Counted from the first letter of the stretch, positions 37,530 through 45,815 are shown. The stretch: 64,000 bases of DNA from Synechococcus sp. BL107 (GCF_000153805.1 NZ_DS022298.1:1988827-2052826), one strand, 5' to 3'. Translations and numbers: made by a program. Notes: generated by a model not told the origin, from the letters alone.

Positions 37530-38675
37530 ATGACCAACGAGCCAATCCGCTCCGTTGAACCAAACCGACGCCGGTCGTTACGCAACTGGCAGCCGGGGGA
37601 TCAGCCATGGGAACTCAAGGGCAGCGCAAGAGGTCGGCCAGGGCTCAGGGATCTGGCCAGTAATGACTATCTCGGCCTAGCGCGACATCCAGCGGTGATT
37701 AAAGCCGCGGCCATCGCCCTTGATGCCGATGGTGTTGGAGCAGGCGGATCGCGCTTGGTCACAGGCACACGACCAAGGCACACCCGCCTCGAGGCGGAAC
37801 TCGGCGAATGGCTCGGACGAGACCAAGTGTTGCTGTTCCCCAGTGGCTTTCAAGCGAACCTCGCGGCAGTCGCCGCCCTCGCAGAACGCCACACCACTGT
37901 GTTGGCTGATCGGCTGATTCACTATTCCTTGCTTGTGGGCGTCCGTGCGAGCGGTGCACGGCTACAGCGCTTTGCCCACAACGATCTGGAGGATCTTGAG
38001 CGTCGGCTGCAACAGCTGGATCGAAACAACTCGGCACCAGTGGTGATCAGCGAAAGCTTGTTCAGCATGGAAGGAACCAGTCCAGATTTGAAGGCCATGG
38101 CAGCGCTATGCGCGCGACATGGGGCTCAACTGTTGGTGGATGAAGCCCATGGCTTGGGGGTAGTAGGGCCAGGCGGGCGTGGGCTCTGTTGGGGAGTCGA
38201 TGATCCGGTTCATCTGATCAGCGGAACATTCGGAAAAGCATTCGGTAGCGGCGGTGCGTTTCTCGCGGGGGATGCGGCCATGGGAGAACGGCTCCTGCAA
38301 ACCAGCGGCGCCTTTCGCTACACCACAGCCTTGGCTCCGCCGTTAGTCGCTGGGGCCCAGGCAGCCCTCGATCTCATCAAAGCAAACCCGCACTGGGGAC
38401 AAGCATTGATTCAACGGTCCGAGGCCTGGCGAACCGCCCTCGCATTGGCTGGATGGCAGCGTCCGCGTGGAATCGGACCCGTCTTGCCCCTGCTGCTGAA
38501 CAGTGATCAGGGGGCCCTCGATTACCAGCAACAACTCGAACAGCACGGACTCCTCAGCATCGCGATTCGACCACCAACCGTTCCAGAAGGAACCTCCCGA
38601 CTACGCCTGGTGCTTCGTAAAGACCTACCGGATGACACGTTGGAGCTGCTGCTCGGTGCCCTCGCTGCCGGATGA
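37530..38675 (+). CDS. bioF: 8-amino-7-oxononanoate synthase
   Basis: PLP enzyme that joins pimeloyl-ACP/CoA and alanine, the first committed step of biotin ring assembly. The 381-residue product has SNDYLGLARHP, GAGGSRLVTGT, VDEAHGLGVVG and the PLP-lysine region HLISGTFGKAFGSGGAFLAG. Length is normal. It opens the biotin cluster, whose second gene overlaps its stop as ATGA (38672). All genes from bioF to bioD are linked by overlapping start/stop codons. Confidence 0.96.
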   Translation: MTNEPIRSVEPNRRRSLRNWQPGDQPWELKGSARGRPGLRDLASNDYLGLARHPAVIKAAAIALDADGVGAGGSRLVTGTRPRHTRLEAELGEWLGRDQVLLFPSGFQANLAAVAALAERHTTVLADRLIHYSLLVGVRASGARLQRFAHNDLEDLERRLQQLDRNNSAPVVISESLFSMEGTSPDLKAMAALCARHGAQLLVDEAHGLGVVGPGGRGLCWGVDDPVHLISGTFGKAFGSGGAFLAGDAAMGERLLQTSGAFRYTTALAPPLVAGAQAALDLIKANPHWGQALIQRSEAWRTALALAGWQRPRGIGPVLPLLLNSDQGALDYQQQLEQHGLLSIAIRPPTVPEGTSRLRLVLRKDLPDDTLELLLGALAAG

Positions 38676-39361
38676 CACAGATCTTCGCGGTACATGGATG
38701 GGCCGGGCACGCCGAACAATGGACCTATTGGCGGCGCTTGATGGAACAACGGCAATGGCCCGTGCAGGTGATGGAACGGGGCTACGGGAACAACGCACCA
38801 ACACAGCCGAGTTGGACCAATGAAGCCGGTCCCCGCGTCGTGATTGCCCATTCCCTCGGGCTGCATTTCCTCCCATCGCCTCTCCTCCAAGAGGCAACAG
38901 CCTTGGTCTTGCTGGGGTGCTTTACAGCTTTCGTACCCGAAGGACGCAACGGTCGTTCGACCCAAGCTGGCCTGAAAGGGATGCGAGCAGCCCTGGGCTC
39001 AGAGGGTGAGAGGTCCATGTTGGAGCGTTTCTTTCAACGGGCCATTCAGCCCCTCTCCCCGGGAGCTTGTCCTCCTTCGCCACTCCTCAAGGGCCTCTCT
39101 TCAGAGGGACGGAAACGCCTCCATGACGACCTGGTCTTACTGGAAACATGTCGAACCCTCCCTCGGGGATGGCCCTCCGATGCCCGTGTTTTGGTGATTC
39201 AGGGAGAGCAAGATGCCGTCGTGCACCCCAGAAGCCACCAACAACTCCTCGATCAGCTCGGCAGCCAAGTGGAGCGGGTCCATCGCGGGCCTGATTGGGG
39301 GCATGCCTTGATCACCACTGAAGTGTGGGAACTCGTGGAGCGATGGATCGAAAGCCTGTGA
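38672..39361 (+). CDS. bioK: Alpha/beta hydrolase, BioK-type pimeloyl-ACP methyl ester esterase
   Basis: Removes the methyl ester from pimeloyl-ACP methyl ester, the step done by BioH in E. coli. The 229-residue alpha/beta hydrolase has the catalytic serine in VVIAHSLGLHF (S61; note Ala instead of the first Gly of the usual GxSxG), the acid in GEQDAVV (D181) and the histidine in GPDWGHALI (H211). Its place between bioF and bioC, with an ATGA overlap to bioF and a 19-base overlap with bioC, supports the role strongly. BioK is the esterase described for marine picocyanobacteria, but BioH or BioG type assignment cannot be settled by eye. Confidence 0.85.
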   Translation: MTQIFAVHGWAGHAEQWTYWRRLMEQRQWPVQVMERGYGNNAPTQPSWTNEAGPRVVIAHSLGLHFLPSPLLQEATALVLLGCFTAFVPEGRNGRSTQAGLKGMRAALGSEGERSMLERFFQRAIQPLSPGACPPSPLLKGLSSEGRKRLHDDLVLLETCRTLPRGWPSDARVLVIQGEQDAVVHPRSHQQLLDQLGSQVERVHRGPDWGHALITTEVWELVERWIESL

Positions 39362-40107
39362 TCGCAACAGAAGACGTCCTAAAGCAATTCAGCAACGCTG
39401 CCGATCGGTACAACCATGCAGCACGCCTGCAGGAGGGCATGGCATGGCGACTCGCTGGCCATTGCCGCCACCTAAGGATTCCTAGGGGACTGTGGGTGGA
39501 CCTGGGGAGCGGAACAGGACGATTGGCCGATGCCCTGGAGGTCACCCACCCGGGGCAATCCGTGCTGCGCGTGGATGGCAGCGCAGCAATGCTGCAACAG
39601 CAACAGCCCAGTGCCAAAACGCTGCAGTGGGACCTCAGCCGAGGCTTGCCGCCCTGGCCCCAACAGCCTCAATTGCTGAGCTCCAGCTTTGCCCTGCACT
39701 GGTTGCCAAATCCCGTCCAATCGCTGCGGACGTGGATTCAGACTTTGCAACCGGGCAGCTGGCTCGTGCTGGCGGTGCCCATCGAAGGCAGCTTTCCCCA
39801 GTGGCATGCCGCCGCCACCGCAGCTGGCGAACCCTGTACTGCCTTGCCCTTACCGGTAGGCAAAGAATTGATGGCCGTCATTCCGCCGGGGATGGTCCAA
39901 CGGCAACAACTGCTCCCATTCAGCCAAACCGCGGGTTCACCAGCTTCATTACTCAAACCAATGATCGAAATCGGTGCCGGATCAACAACCGCAAACCGAC
40001 TTCCACCGGGGGCCTGGCGTCGAATTTTCAAGGCATGGCCACAAGCCAACATCGCCAACCGGTTTGCATTGTCCTGGAGAATTCAGCTTCTGATCTTGAA
40101 CCGATGA
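39343..40107 (+). CDS. bioC: Malonyl-ACP O-methyltransferase
   Basis: Methylates malonyl-ACP so that it can enter fatty acid synthesis as a pimelate primer. The 254-residue SAM methyltransferase has FSNAADRYNHAARLQEGMA at its start, typical of BioC, then the SAM motif I VDLGSGTGRLADAL, VDGSAAML and LSSSFALHWLPNP. The ATG at 39343 (MDRKPVIATE) is used; an upstream GTG at 39325 extends further into bioK. It overlaps bioK and ends in an ATGA overlap with bioD (40104). Confidence 0.92.
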   Translation: MDRKPVIATEDVLKQFSNAADRYNHAARLQEGMAWRLAGHCRHLRIPRGLWVDLGSGTGRLADALEVTHPGQSVLRVDGSAAMLQQQQPSAKTLQWDLSRGLPPWPQQPQLLSSSFALHWLPNPVQSLRTWIQTLQPGSWLVLAVPIEGSFPQWHAAATAAGEPCTALPLPVGKELMAVIPPGMVQRQQLLPFSQTAGSPASLLKPMIEIGAGSTTANRLPPGAWRRIFKAWPQANIANRFALSWRIQLLILNR

Positions 40108-40763
40108 CGTCCCCATCACGTCGCATCGTGGTTTGTGGAACCGACACCGATGTCGGTAAGACCGTGGTGAGCGCATGGCTCGTGCAAGGCCTTGAGGCCA
40201 GCTATTGGAAACCAATCCAAAGCGGGTTAGACGGCGGCGGAGATCGCGAACGGGTCCGCAACCTGCTGGATCTTCCCGCGCAACGGCTGCTCCCTGAGGC
40301 CTTTGCCTTTAGCCAGCCAGTGTCGCCGCATTGGGCCGCTGAGCTCGATCAAAGCCCACTGGTGCCCGAACAATTGAACCTCCCAGCCTGTGATGGTGCG
40401 CTTGTGGTGGAAACGGCAGGGGGGTTAATGGTTCCGCTCACACGGCAGCTCCTACAAATCGACCAATTGCAACATTGGGGCTTACCCATTGTTCTTGTGG
40501 CTCGCAGCGGCCTCGGAACGTTGAACCACACCTTGCTGAGCCTGGAAGCCCTCCGACACCGCAATCTTCCGGTGCTTGGACTGATCCTGAATGGACCCCA
40601 CCACAGCGATAACCCCACCACCTTGGAAACGTTTGGCGGCATTCCCGTTCTGGCCCAGCTCCCCCCGCTCAACCCCCTCAACCGTGAGGCACTTCAACAG
40701 CAATGGCACGACCAACGGCTCAGCCCTAAGTTTCAGGAATTGTTGGATCGAACATCCCGTTGA
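40104..40763 (+). CDS. bioD: Dethiobiotin synthetase
   Basis: ATP-dependent carboxylase that closes the ureido ring to give dethiobiotin. The product is 219 residues. It begins IVVCGTDTDVGKTVVSAWL, with the P-loop DVGKT, followed by SYWKPIQSG, then VVETAGGLMVPLT and VLVARSGLGTLNHTLLSLEAL, as in BioD. A longer open frame reaches back to 39492, but that part is the +1 shadow of bioC; the ATG at 40104 forms an ATGA overlap with the bioC stop. It overlaps a following short ORF by 4 bases. Confidence 0.95.
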   Translation: MTSPSRRIVVCGTDTDVGKTVVSAWLVQGLEASYWKPIQSGLDGGGDRERVRNLLDLPAQRLLPEAFAFSQPVSPHWAAELDQSPLVPEQLNLPACDGALVVETAGGLMVPLTRQLLQIDQLQHWGLPIVLVARSGLGTLNHTLLSLEALRHRNLPVLGLILNGPHHSDNPTTLETFGGIPVLAQLPPLNPLNREALQQQWHDQRLSPKFQELLDRTSR

Positions 40764-40915
40764 ATTCACGTCAAACACTGGCAACCGTTGCTGTATCAGC
40801 GCTGTGTGTCGGAATCCTGGTGTTGTTTACGGACATCGAAGTGCAACTCGTGCGCTGGGTGAATTGCGGAGCGATCGCCACGGAGAGTGAGCGGTCGAGC
40901 GAGATGTGTCGCTAA
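40760..40915 (+). CDS. Small single-span membrane protein, candidate, inside the biotin operon
   Basis: 51 residues from a TTG at 40760 that overlaps the last codon and stop of bioD. It begins MNSRQTLATVAVSALCVG, with one hydrophobic segment (residues about 6-23), and then FTDIEVQLVRWVNCGAIA and a polar tail ending in SEMCR. It is not a shadow of a larger gene, as this stretch lies between bioD and bioA. Three cysteines are present. No family is recognised; the overlap with bioD is the main support. Confidence 0.45.
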   Translation: MNSRQTLATVAVSALCVGILVLFTDIEVQLVRWVNCGAIATESERSSEMCR

Positions 40916-41045
40916 CCGATCTGAAGGAGGGGCTGACAAAGCCAGGCGATAACAACAATTAAGACAGCCCAAGCTTCTGGGCAAGCCCATGACAGTCGTG
41001 GGCGCTACTTGAGGTTCCAAACTGACTGCACTGCTGTAGGTGGCC

Positions 41046-42320
41046 ATGGCGCTTCCACGTCACCCAAATCTCTGGCCTCCATTCACTCAAATGGCCAGTG
41101 CAGCTGCGGCGCAGCGGGTAACAGCCGGTGATGGTGCCCTGCTGTTGCGTGAAGAGGGGCCCCCGTTAATTGACGCGATTAGTAGCTGGTGGGTGACCTT
41201 GCATGGCCATGCCAATCCAGTGATGGCTGAGGCGATTGCCGATCAAGCACGACGACTCGAGCAGGTGATCTTTGCGGATTTCACCCATGAACCAGCCGAG
41301 CAATTGGCGGTTCGACTCAGTGGAATCACCGGCCTCCAACGGCTGTTTTTCTCAGATAACGGATCGACGGCCGTGGAGGTGGCGATCAAAATCGCCTGCC
41401 AATGGTGGGCAAACCGAGGCCAGCCACGCCATCAAATCGTTGCCTTCGATGGCGCGTATCACGGAGATACTTTCGGGGCCATGGCCGTTGGCGAGCGCAA
41501 TTTGTTCAGCGCTCCATTCGAAGACAAATTATTTCCCGTCGCCCGAGTGCCCTGGCCCAGCACCTGGTGGAACGACGACGACGTTGACCGCAAGGAAACA
41601 GCCGCACTTCAAATCCTCGAAGACACCCTTCAAACCCCAACGGCAGCAGTGATCCTCGAGCCTCTGCTCCAAGGGGCAGGGGGCATGACCATGGTGCGTC
41701 CGGACTTTCTTCGGGAGGTTGAACGCAGAACAAAAGCTGCCGGAGCCCTGCTCATTGCCGATGAAGTCCTCACTGGATTTGGACGCTGCGGCGACTGGTT
41801 TGCTAGCCGCCGTGCCGGGATACGTCCAGACCTCATGGCGTTGTCCAAAGGTCTCACGGGAGGCTGCTTACCAATGGGGGTGACCATGGCCAGTGAAGCC
41901 GTGTTCGAAGCCTTTATCGGAGACGACCCCAACCTCACCCTGTGGCATGGCCACAGCTTCACGGCCAATCCCCTGGGCTGTGCCGCTGCGAACGCCAGCC
42001 TGACGTTGCTCGAACGCAATCCAATGGCATTCCAAAACTTCGAGGCACGCCATCGGCCGCACCTCGAAGCTCTTTCCCAGCACCCGCGTGTGGAACGAGC
42101 ACGGTTGCTGGGAACGGTCGCTGCCTTCGATTTGGTCGTTGGTGGAACCGCCGGCTACCTCAACCCGGCAGGCCCCACGGTCAAACGCATCGCCATGGAG
42201 CACGGCGTTTTTCTTCGTCCCCTCGGCCAGGTGGTGTATCTCTTACCGCCGCTCTGCATCAGTGATGCGCAACTTGAGCAGTGCTACGGAGCCATCCAAA
42301 CCGCTCTCGATCAACTCTGA
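41046..42320 (+). CDS. bioA: Adenosylmethionine-8-amino-7-oxononanoate aminotransferase
   Basis: Transfers an amino group from S-adenosylmethionine to 8-amino-7-oxononanoate, giving 7,8-diaminopelargonate. The 424-residue class III aminotransferase has HPNLWPPFTQM, the BioA-type ISSWWVTLHGHANPV, FSDNGSTAVEVAIKIA, GAYHGDTFGAM, ADEVLTGFGRCG and the PLP lysine in LSKGLTGGCLPMGV. A GTG two codons upstream (41040) is the alternative start. About 130 bases between the small ORF and this gene contain only a weak inverted repeat near 40970. With bioF, bioK, bioC and bioD this nearly completes the pathway; bioB is outside. Confidence 0.96.
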   Translation: MALPRHPNLWPPFTQMASAAAAQRVTAGDGALLLREEGPPLIDAISSWWVTLHGHANPVMAEAIADQARRLEQVIFADFTHEPAEQLAVRLSGITGLQRLFFSDNGSTAVEVAIKIACQWWANRGQPRHQIVAFDGAYHGDTFGAMAVGERNLFSAPFEDKLFPVARVPWPSTWWNDDDVDRKETAALQILEDTLQTPTAAVILEPLLQGAGGMTMVRPDFLREVERRTKAAGALLIADEVLTGFGRCGDWFASRRAGIRPDLMALSKGLTGGCLPMGVTMASEAVFEAFIGDDPNLTLWHGHSFTANPLGCAAANASLTLLERNPMAFQNFEARHRPHLEALSQHPRVERARLLGTVAAFDLVVGGTAGYLNPAGPTVKRIAMEHGVFLRPLGQVVYLLPPLCISDAQLEQCYGAIQTALDQL

Positions 42321-42348
42321 ACCAACCATCCCCGGCAGAGGGCAAGTC

Positions 42349-42624
42349 TTAAGGACCAGCCTGGATCGCCGCCTCCACATCAGCGCGCGACAGCCCATAG
42401 GGCAGGGAGCATTGCGTTTCCGAGCTGCTCCCAGATGCCTGCCAAATCACCTTGAGGTCTTCACGGTCCAAGAGAAGAACGGCACTCCAAGCAGGTCGTT
42501 CCAATTGCCATCGGCACGGATCATTGTCGATCCGAATGGCGCCCAATTGAAGCAGCCATTGCTCAAGCGCTCGGAGGGAGTGCTGATTGAGTGGTGAACT
42601 CTCCGGTGGAAGGGGGGACGGCAT
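42349..42624 (-). CDS. DUF3143 family protein
   Basis: 91 residues. The pattern SPLNQHSLRALEQWLLQLGA, WQLERPAWSAVLLLDREDLKV and LPYGLSRADVEAAIQAGP matches the small DUF3143 family of cyanobacteria, which has no known function. Its ATG lies 62 bases inside the end of the J-domain protein gene in another frame, a longer overlap than usual, but the homologous N-terminus needs this start. It follows that gene on the same strand and converges on bioA with a 28-base gap. Confidence 0.82.
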   Translation of the reverse strand: MPSPLPPESSPLNQHSLRALEQWLLQLGAIRIDNDPCRWQLERPAWSAVLLLDREDLKVIWQASGSSSETQCSLPYGLSRADVEAAIQAGP

Positions 42625-43105
42625 CGGATCGCAGGTTGGAGGTTCTCAAAGTCTGCTCATCGGTGAGCCAAGACGGCGACACTTGCCAATCCCGGCCTTG
42701 CACAACCGCCACTCCCAATCCCAGCAACAAGCTGAGAAGGAGCGCCAAGCTCAGCAGAACCAAAGAAAACCATTCACCTCCTGACAGTGGACGTCGTTCA
42801 CCAATCCCGTTCCAAGGATCAGAGGTGGCCTTCTGAACGACGTGAGGCCTCGCAGTGGTTTCGCGCAGCATGGCGTCGTAAGCATCGCGACGCCCAGGGT
42901 CCGCCAGAAGGGCGTAGGACTCCTTGAGCTGTTGAAACGCAAGGCTGGCCTGCGCTTCAGGTAGCGCCGTAGTGTCGGGATGCAATGCTTTGCTCTTGCG
43001 CCGGAATGCCTGGCGCAATGCTTCCGGATCAACTCCTGGGGCCACACCGAGCCGTTGGTAGTGGCTGATGGAGACGTCCGGCACAGACTTGATCTGGTCC
43101 TTCAT
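42563..43105 (-). CDS. J-domain protein with one membrane segment
   Basis: 180 residues. The N-terminal J-domain (about 14-78) has the HPD motif at 42-44 (ALHPDT), so it should stimulate an Hsp70 partner. A linker leads to one transmembrane segment at about 112-135 (EWFSLVLLSLALLLSLLLGL), and a polar tail follows. It is therefore a membrane-anchored co-chaperone rather than a full DnaJ (no Gly/Phe or zinc-finger region). The ATG at 43105 is chosen; the frame runs on to 43213 but inside the divergent rsmG gene. It overlaps the DUF3143 gene by 62 bases, and the two are probably co-transcribed. Confidence 0.88.
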   Translation of the reverse strand: MKDQIKSVPDVSISHYQRLGVAPGVDPEALRQAFRRKSKALHPDTTALPEAQASLAFQQLKESYALLADPGRRDAYDAMLRETTARPHVVQKATSDPWNGIGERRPLSGGEWFSLVLLSLALLLSLLLGLGVAVVQGRDWQVSPSWLTDEQTLRTSNLRSDAVPPSTGEFTTQSALPPSA

Positions 43106-43131
43106 CCTAAGAAAAGTTGCCCACGCAGCCC

Positions 43132-43863
43132 ATGGCCGATGCCACACCGGGAGCTGAATATTGGACGGCACTCGGTTGGCAACCGTCGACGGAGCAGGTG
43201 GATCAGCTTGCAATGCTGCAAGTCCTGTTGCGGGAATGGAACGCGAAAGTCAACCTCACCCGACTCGTGGAGGGCGATGACTACTGGATCAATCAAGTGT
43301 TTGACAGCTTGTGGCCCTTAGCGGCTGAGTTGAACAAACCCCACCAACCCAGAACCTGCATGGATGTCGGCACAGGTGGTGGATTCCCGGGATTAGCGAT
43401 CGCGATTGCCCTACCGGGCGCGCATATGACACTGCTGGACTCCGTGGGCCGTAAAACGGCAGCGGTGGAGGCGATGGCCAGCAAGCTTGGCCTCGCGGAT
43501 CGCGTGGCCGTTCGCACCGAACGGATCGAAACGACAGGCCATGATCGCGCCTGCCGCGGCCAGTTCGACCTCGCCATGGCTCGCGCCGTTGCGGCAGCCC
43601 CCGTCGTGGCGGAATACCTCGTTCCCCTTTTGAAACCCAAAGGGGAAGCACTGCTTTTTCGAGGGCAATGGTCTGAGGACGACACCGCACAATTCCACAA
43701 TGTGCTGACGCCGCTGAAGGCTCAATTAACTGGGGTAGAGGCGCGTCAGCTGCCGTCCGAACGGGGTATCCGTCACCTCTTGCGCGTGCAGCCCACTGGA
43801 ACCTGTCCATCGTCCTATCCACGGGCCGTTGGCATTCCTAGCCGGACACCGCTGGGCTCCTAA
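43132..43863 (+). CDS. rsmG: 16S rRNA (guanine-527-N7) methyltransferase
   Basis: Methylates G527 of 16S rRNA with S-adenosylmethionine. The 243-residue product shows [12 protein letters not shown], then the SAM motif [32 protein letters not shown] and [21 protein letters not shown], all typical of RsmG (GidB). The ATG at 43132 is preferred; a TTG at 43117 would add five residues. It diverges from the J-domain gene with about 26 bases between starts and ends 8 bases before the convergent aldo/keto reductase stop. Confidence 0.95.
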   Translation: MADATPGAEYWTALGWQPSTEQVDQLAMLQVLLREWNAKVNLTRLVEGDDYWINQVFDSLWPLAAELNKPHQPRTCMDVGTGGGFPGLAIAIALPGAHMTLLDSVGRKTAAVEAMASKLGLADRVAVRTERIETTGHDRACRGQFDLAMARAVAAAPVVAEYLVPLLKPKGEALLFRGQWSEDDTAQFHNVLTPLKAQLTGVEARQLPSERGIRHLLRVQPTGTCPSSYPRAVGIPSRTPLGS

Positions 43864-43870
43864 ACAGGCT

Positions 43871-45073
43871 TCAAATGCTGGTCAGCCGCTTTTGAGCGTC
43901 GCCCGCCAACCGATGTTTGAGTTCAGTCAGGATGAGAGGAATCCTCGCCCGCCAAGGACTAGCACCGAGCACAGCCTGAAGGGCCGACGCACTGACTTGA
44001 TCATCAAAGGAATCGGCATTGGATCCGGCAAACCAATGCCCCCCTTGGCCAAGCAGTCGATAGCGCGCTGTTGCGAAGCTCTCGAGGTCCCAGGCCTCCA
44101 ACATGTTGTGGAGCCAAAGCAAAACGGGCAAGTTGATCTCTCCAGGCGTGTCTTGCCAAGAGGGAAGCCCCACATGCCATGTGGCCATCCATTCGGCTCC
44201 TAGCGCGTCCACCGCCGCCCTCTGCAGGCGTTGATGCACCGGTTCAATCAAATCAACGGCTTGAGGCAAGAGCTCAATGGCCTTGAGATGGCGATCAAAA
44301 TCCTGCGGTGAAGCAGCACCCACACTGATGGTGTGCACGCGTTCATCCTGCAAACAGAACAGATCGTTAAACACAATCGGGTGGAGCGGTGCACAAAGGT
44401 CGAGCAGTTTCTGCGATGGGCTGTGGAGATGGCCCCCTTTGTCAGTCGGGCTAATGATGAAAACGCCCATGTCTTGGCGGCGGGCCGCGTCCAAGGCAGG
44501 GGAATTGTCCTGACGGATGTAATACCAATGCAGATTGAGGTAGTCGAAAGCTCCGGTGTTGCACGCATCCACAATCAACTCGGTGGGTCCATGGGTTGAA
44601 AAACCCACCGAACCAATCCGGCCCTTTGTCTGCCAGCGACGGACCACCTCCATGCAACCGCCGGGTCGAAGCGTCTGCTCAAGGTGTTCTGGCAAGTTGA
44701 TGCCATGAATGGCCAGCAGGTCCAAACGATCACAGTCCAAGCGTTCAAAGCTCAGCTCCAGCTCCGCTTCAAAGGCAACAACATCATCACGGGGAGGAAC
44801 TTTGCTTTGCAGCAAACGCTTGGCATCGGGGGCCTTGGGCAAGGCCCAACCCAACTGCCGCTCTGATGTGCCGTAGTGACGAGCCGTTTCCACATGATGA
44901 AATCCCTCAGCCACAGCCCGATTCAACGTGGCCTGTAACTGAGCTTGCGATGCTGCTGAGATGTCCTCTGCCGGAAGATCGCTCCAACTCTGCTGAAACC
45001 GCATAGCCCCGAGCGACAACAGTGGAATGTCCAGCTCTGTTCGTCCAAAGCGTCGGGTTGGAAGCGAAGCCAT
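43871..45073 (-). CDS. Aldo/keto reductase with cysteine-free C-terminal ferredoxin-like region
   Basis: 400 residues. The N-terminal two thirds are an aldo/keto reductase barrel: RRFGRTELDIPLLSLG, ETARHYGTSERQLG with the catalytic tyrosine, SKVPPR and LDLLAIHGINLPE with the histidine, and GSVGFSTHG. In the COG1453-type reductases I recall, the last 100 residues hold two 4Fe-4S motifs. Here that region (about 298-390: SWQDTPGEINLPVLLWL, then GQGGHWFAG and GASPWRARIPLILTELKHRL) keeps the frame of those motifs but has no cysteine after residue 240. The ATG at 45073 shares one base with the stop of an upstream ferredoxin gene (TGATG), so that protein may supply the cluster. Confidence 0.88.
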   Translation of the reverse strand: MASLPTRRFGRTELDIPLLSLGAMRFQQSWSDLPAEDISAASQAQLQATLNRAVAEGFHHVETARHYGTSERQLGWALPKAPDAKRLLQSKVPPRDDVVAFEAELELSFERLDCDRLDLLAIHGINLPEHLEQTLRPGGCMEVVRRWQTKGRIGSVGFSTHGPTELIVDACNTGAFDYLNLHWYYIRQDNSPALDAARRQDMGVFIISPTDKGGHLHSPSQKLLDLCAPLHPIVFNDLFCLQDERVHTISVGAASPQDFDRHLKAIELLPQAVDLIEPVHQRLQRAAVDALGAEWMATWHVGLPSWQDTPGEINLPVLLWLHNMLEAWDLESFATARYRLLGQGGHWFAGSNADSFDDQVSASALQAVLGASPWRARIPLILTELKHRLAGDAQKRLTSI

Positions 45074-45360
45074 CAACCCTGAGGACGTGCCTGCAGGTTT
45101 TGCCGCTCTAAACCCTGCTTCAACGCTTTGAGGGATTCGAACGGAACCCAATGAATGCAGTCCACAGGGCAGGTGTCGATCGCTTCTTGAATTCGATCGG
45201 TGCTGTCGCCATCTTGACGAAAGGCTCTGGAACGACCGAGATGGGGCTCAACGACGAAAGTATTGGTGGCGACATGGGCGCAATAACGGCAACCAATACA
45301 AATGGCCTCATCCACCCACACGGCTTGATCCCTGAGCTGACCACCCAGCAATGGCTCCAA
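45073..45360 (-). CDS. Small 4Fe-4S-type ferredoxin
   Basis: 95 residues from a TTG at 45360; the frame is open upstream by about 20 more codons with no normal start codon, so the N-terminus is uncertain. Cluster ligands are C21, C24 and C27 in AICIGCRYCAHVA and C64 (with C68) in DTCPVDCIHW. The segment TNTFVVEPHLGRSRAF is typical of the cyanobacterial and plastid ferredoxin family that in plants is fused to J-domains. It is coupled to the aldo/keto reductase by TGATG. Upstream on the same strand lie ycf35 and a DUF2997 gene. Confidence 0.88.
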   Translation of the reverse strand: MEPLLGGQLRDQAVWVDEAICIGCRYCAHVATNTFVVEPHLGRSRAFRQDGDSTDRIQEAIDTCPVDCIHWVPFESLKALKQGLERQNLQARPQG

Positions 45361-45422
45361 TCCATTCGCCTGAACGGAATGAATTGCTGGAGCAGAAAAA
45401 GCAAGCGATGGATCAGCCAGGG

Positions 45423-45815
45423 TTAAGCGTCCCAGCGAGTAACCACGAGTTCGATCGAACCATCCTGGGCCTGGGTTTGTTCAGCAACCTGGAAGCCTTC
45501 GTTCGCAGTAGCCGCTAATACCGTGTTCAAGGCATAGCGCTGGGTGAGTTTGGCCAGAAAGCGTTCGATTGGGATCTGTTGTTTCCAAAGATCTAAGTCG
45601 GTCACCAGCTCGTAAGAACCAGACTTGGCGTTCCATCGAAAACCAAGGTCACCGCCCTCTTGCATCGTGACAGCCAGATCAGCCGTCACGGTTTGACCTT
45701 GGTAACCACGGACTGGGCGCGCCCCTTGCTCTGGAGGGAAGCCCATGTCGTTCAGCGCTTGAACCAATGGATCGAGCTGGCGCAGTTCTGTTTTAACGGT
45801 GCTGAAATGCGACAT
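45423..45815 (-). CDS. ycf35: Ycf35/DUF1257 family protein
   Basis: 130 residues, conserved in cyanobacteria and encoded in red-algal plastid genomes as ycf35; the function is not established. The product begins SHFSTVKTELRQLDPLVQALNDMGF and has the central VTADLAVTMQEGGDLGFRWN and the segment LTQRYALNTVLAA. Its ATG shares a base with the stop of the DUF2997 gene (TGATG), and a ferredoxin gene follows about 60 bases downstream. Such a grouping suggests a shared, perhaps redox or iron-sulfur related, process, which is inference. Confidence 0.93.
   Translation of the reverse strand: MSHFSTVKTELRQLDPLVQALNDMGFPPEQGARPVRGYQGQTVTADLAVTMQEGGDLGFRWNAKSGSYELVTDLDLWKQQIPIERFLAKLTQRYALNTVLAATANEGFQVAEQTQAQDGSIELVVTRWDA

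Noticed and set aside
39492-40103. In-frame extension of bioD to 39492
   Set aside because: It is the alternative frame of bioC, has low-complexity content, and the ATG at 40104 makes the expected ATGA junction.
40970-40990. GCCCA/TGGGC inverted repeat upstream of bioA as a terminator or biotin operator
   Set aside because: Stem of only five pairs, no T-run, and no match that I recognise to a BirA operator.
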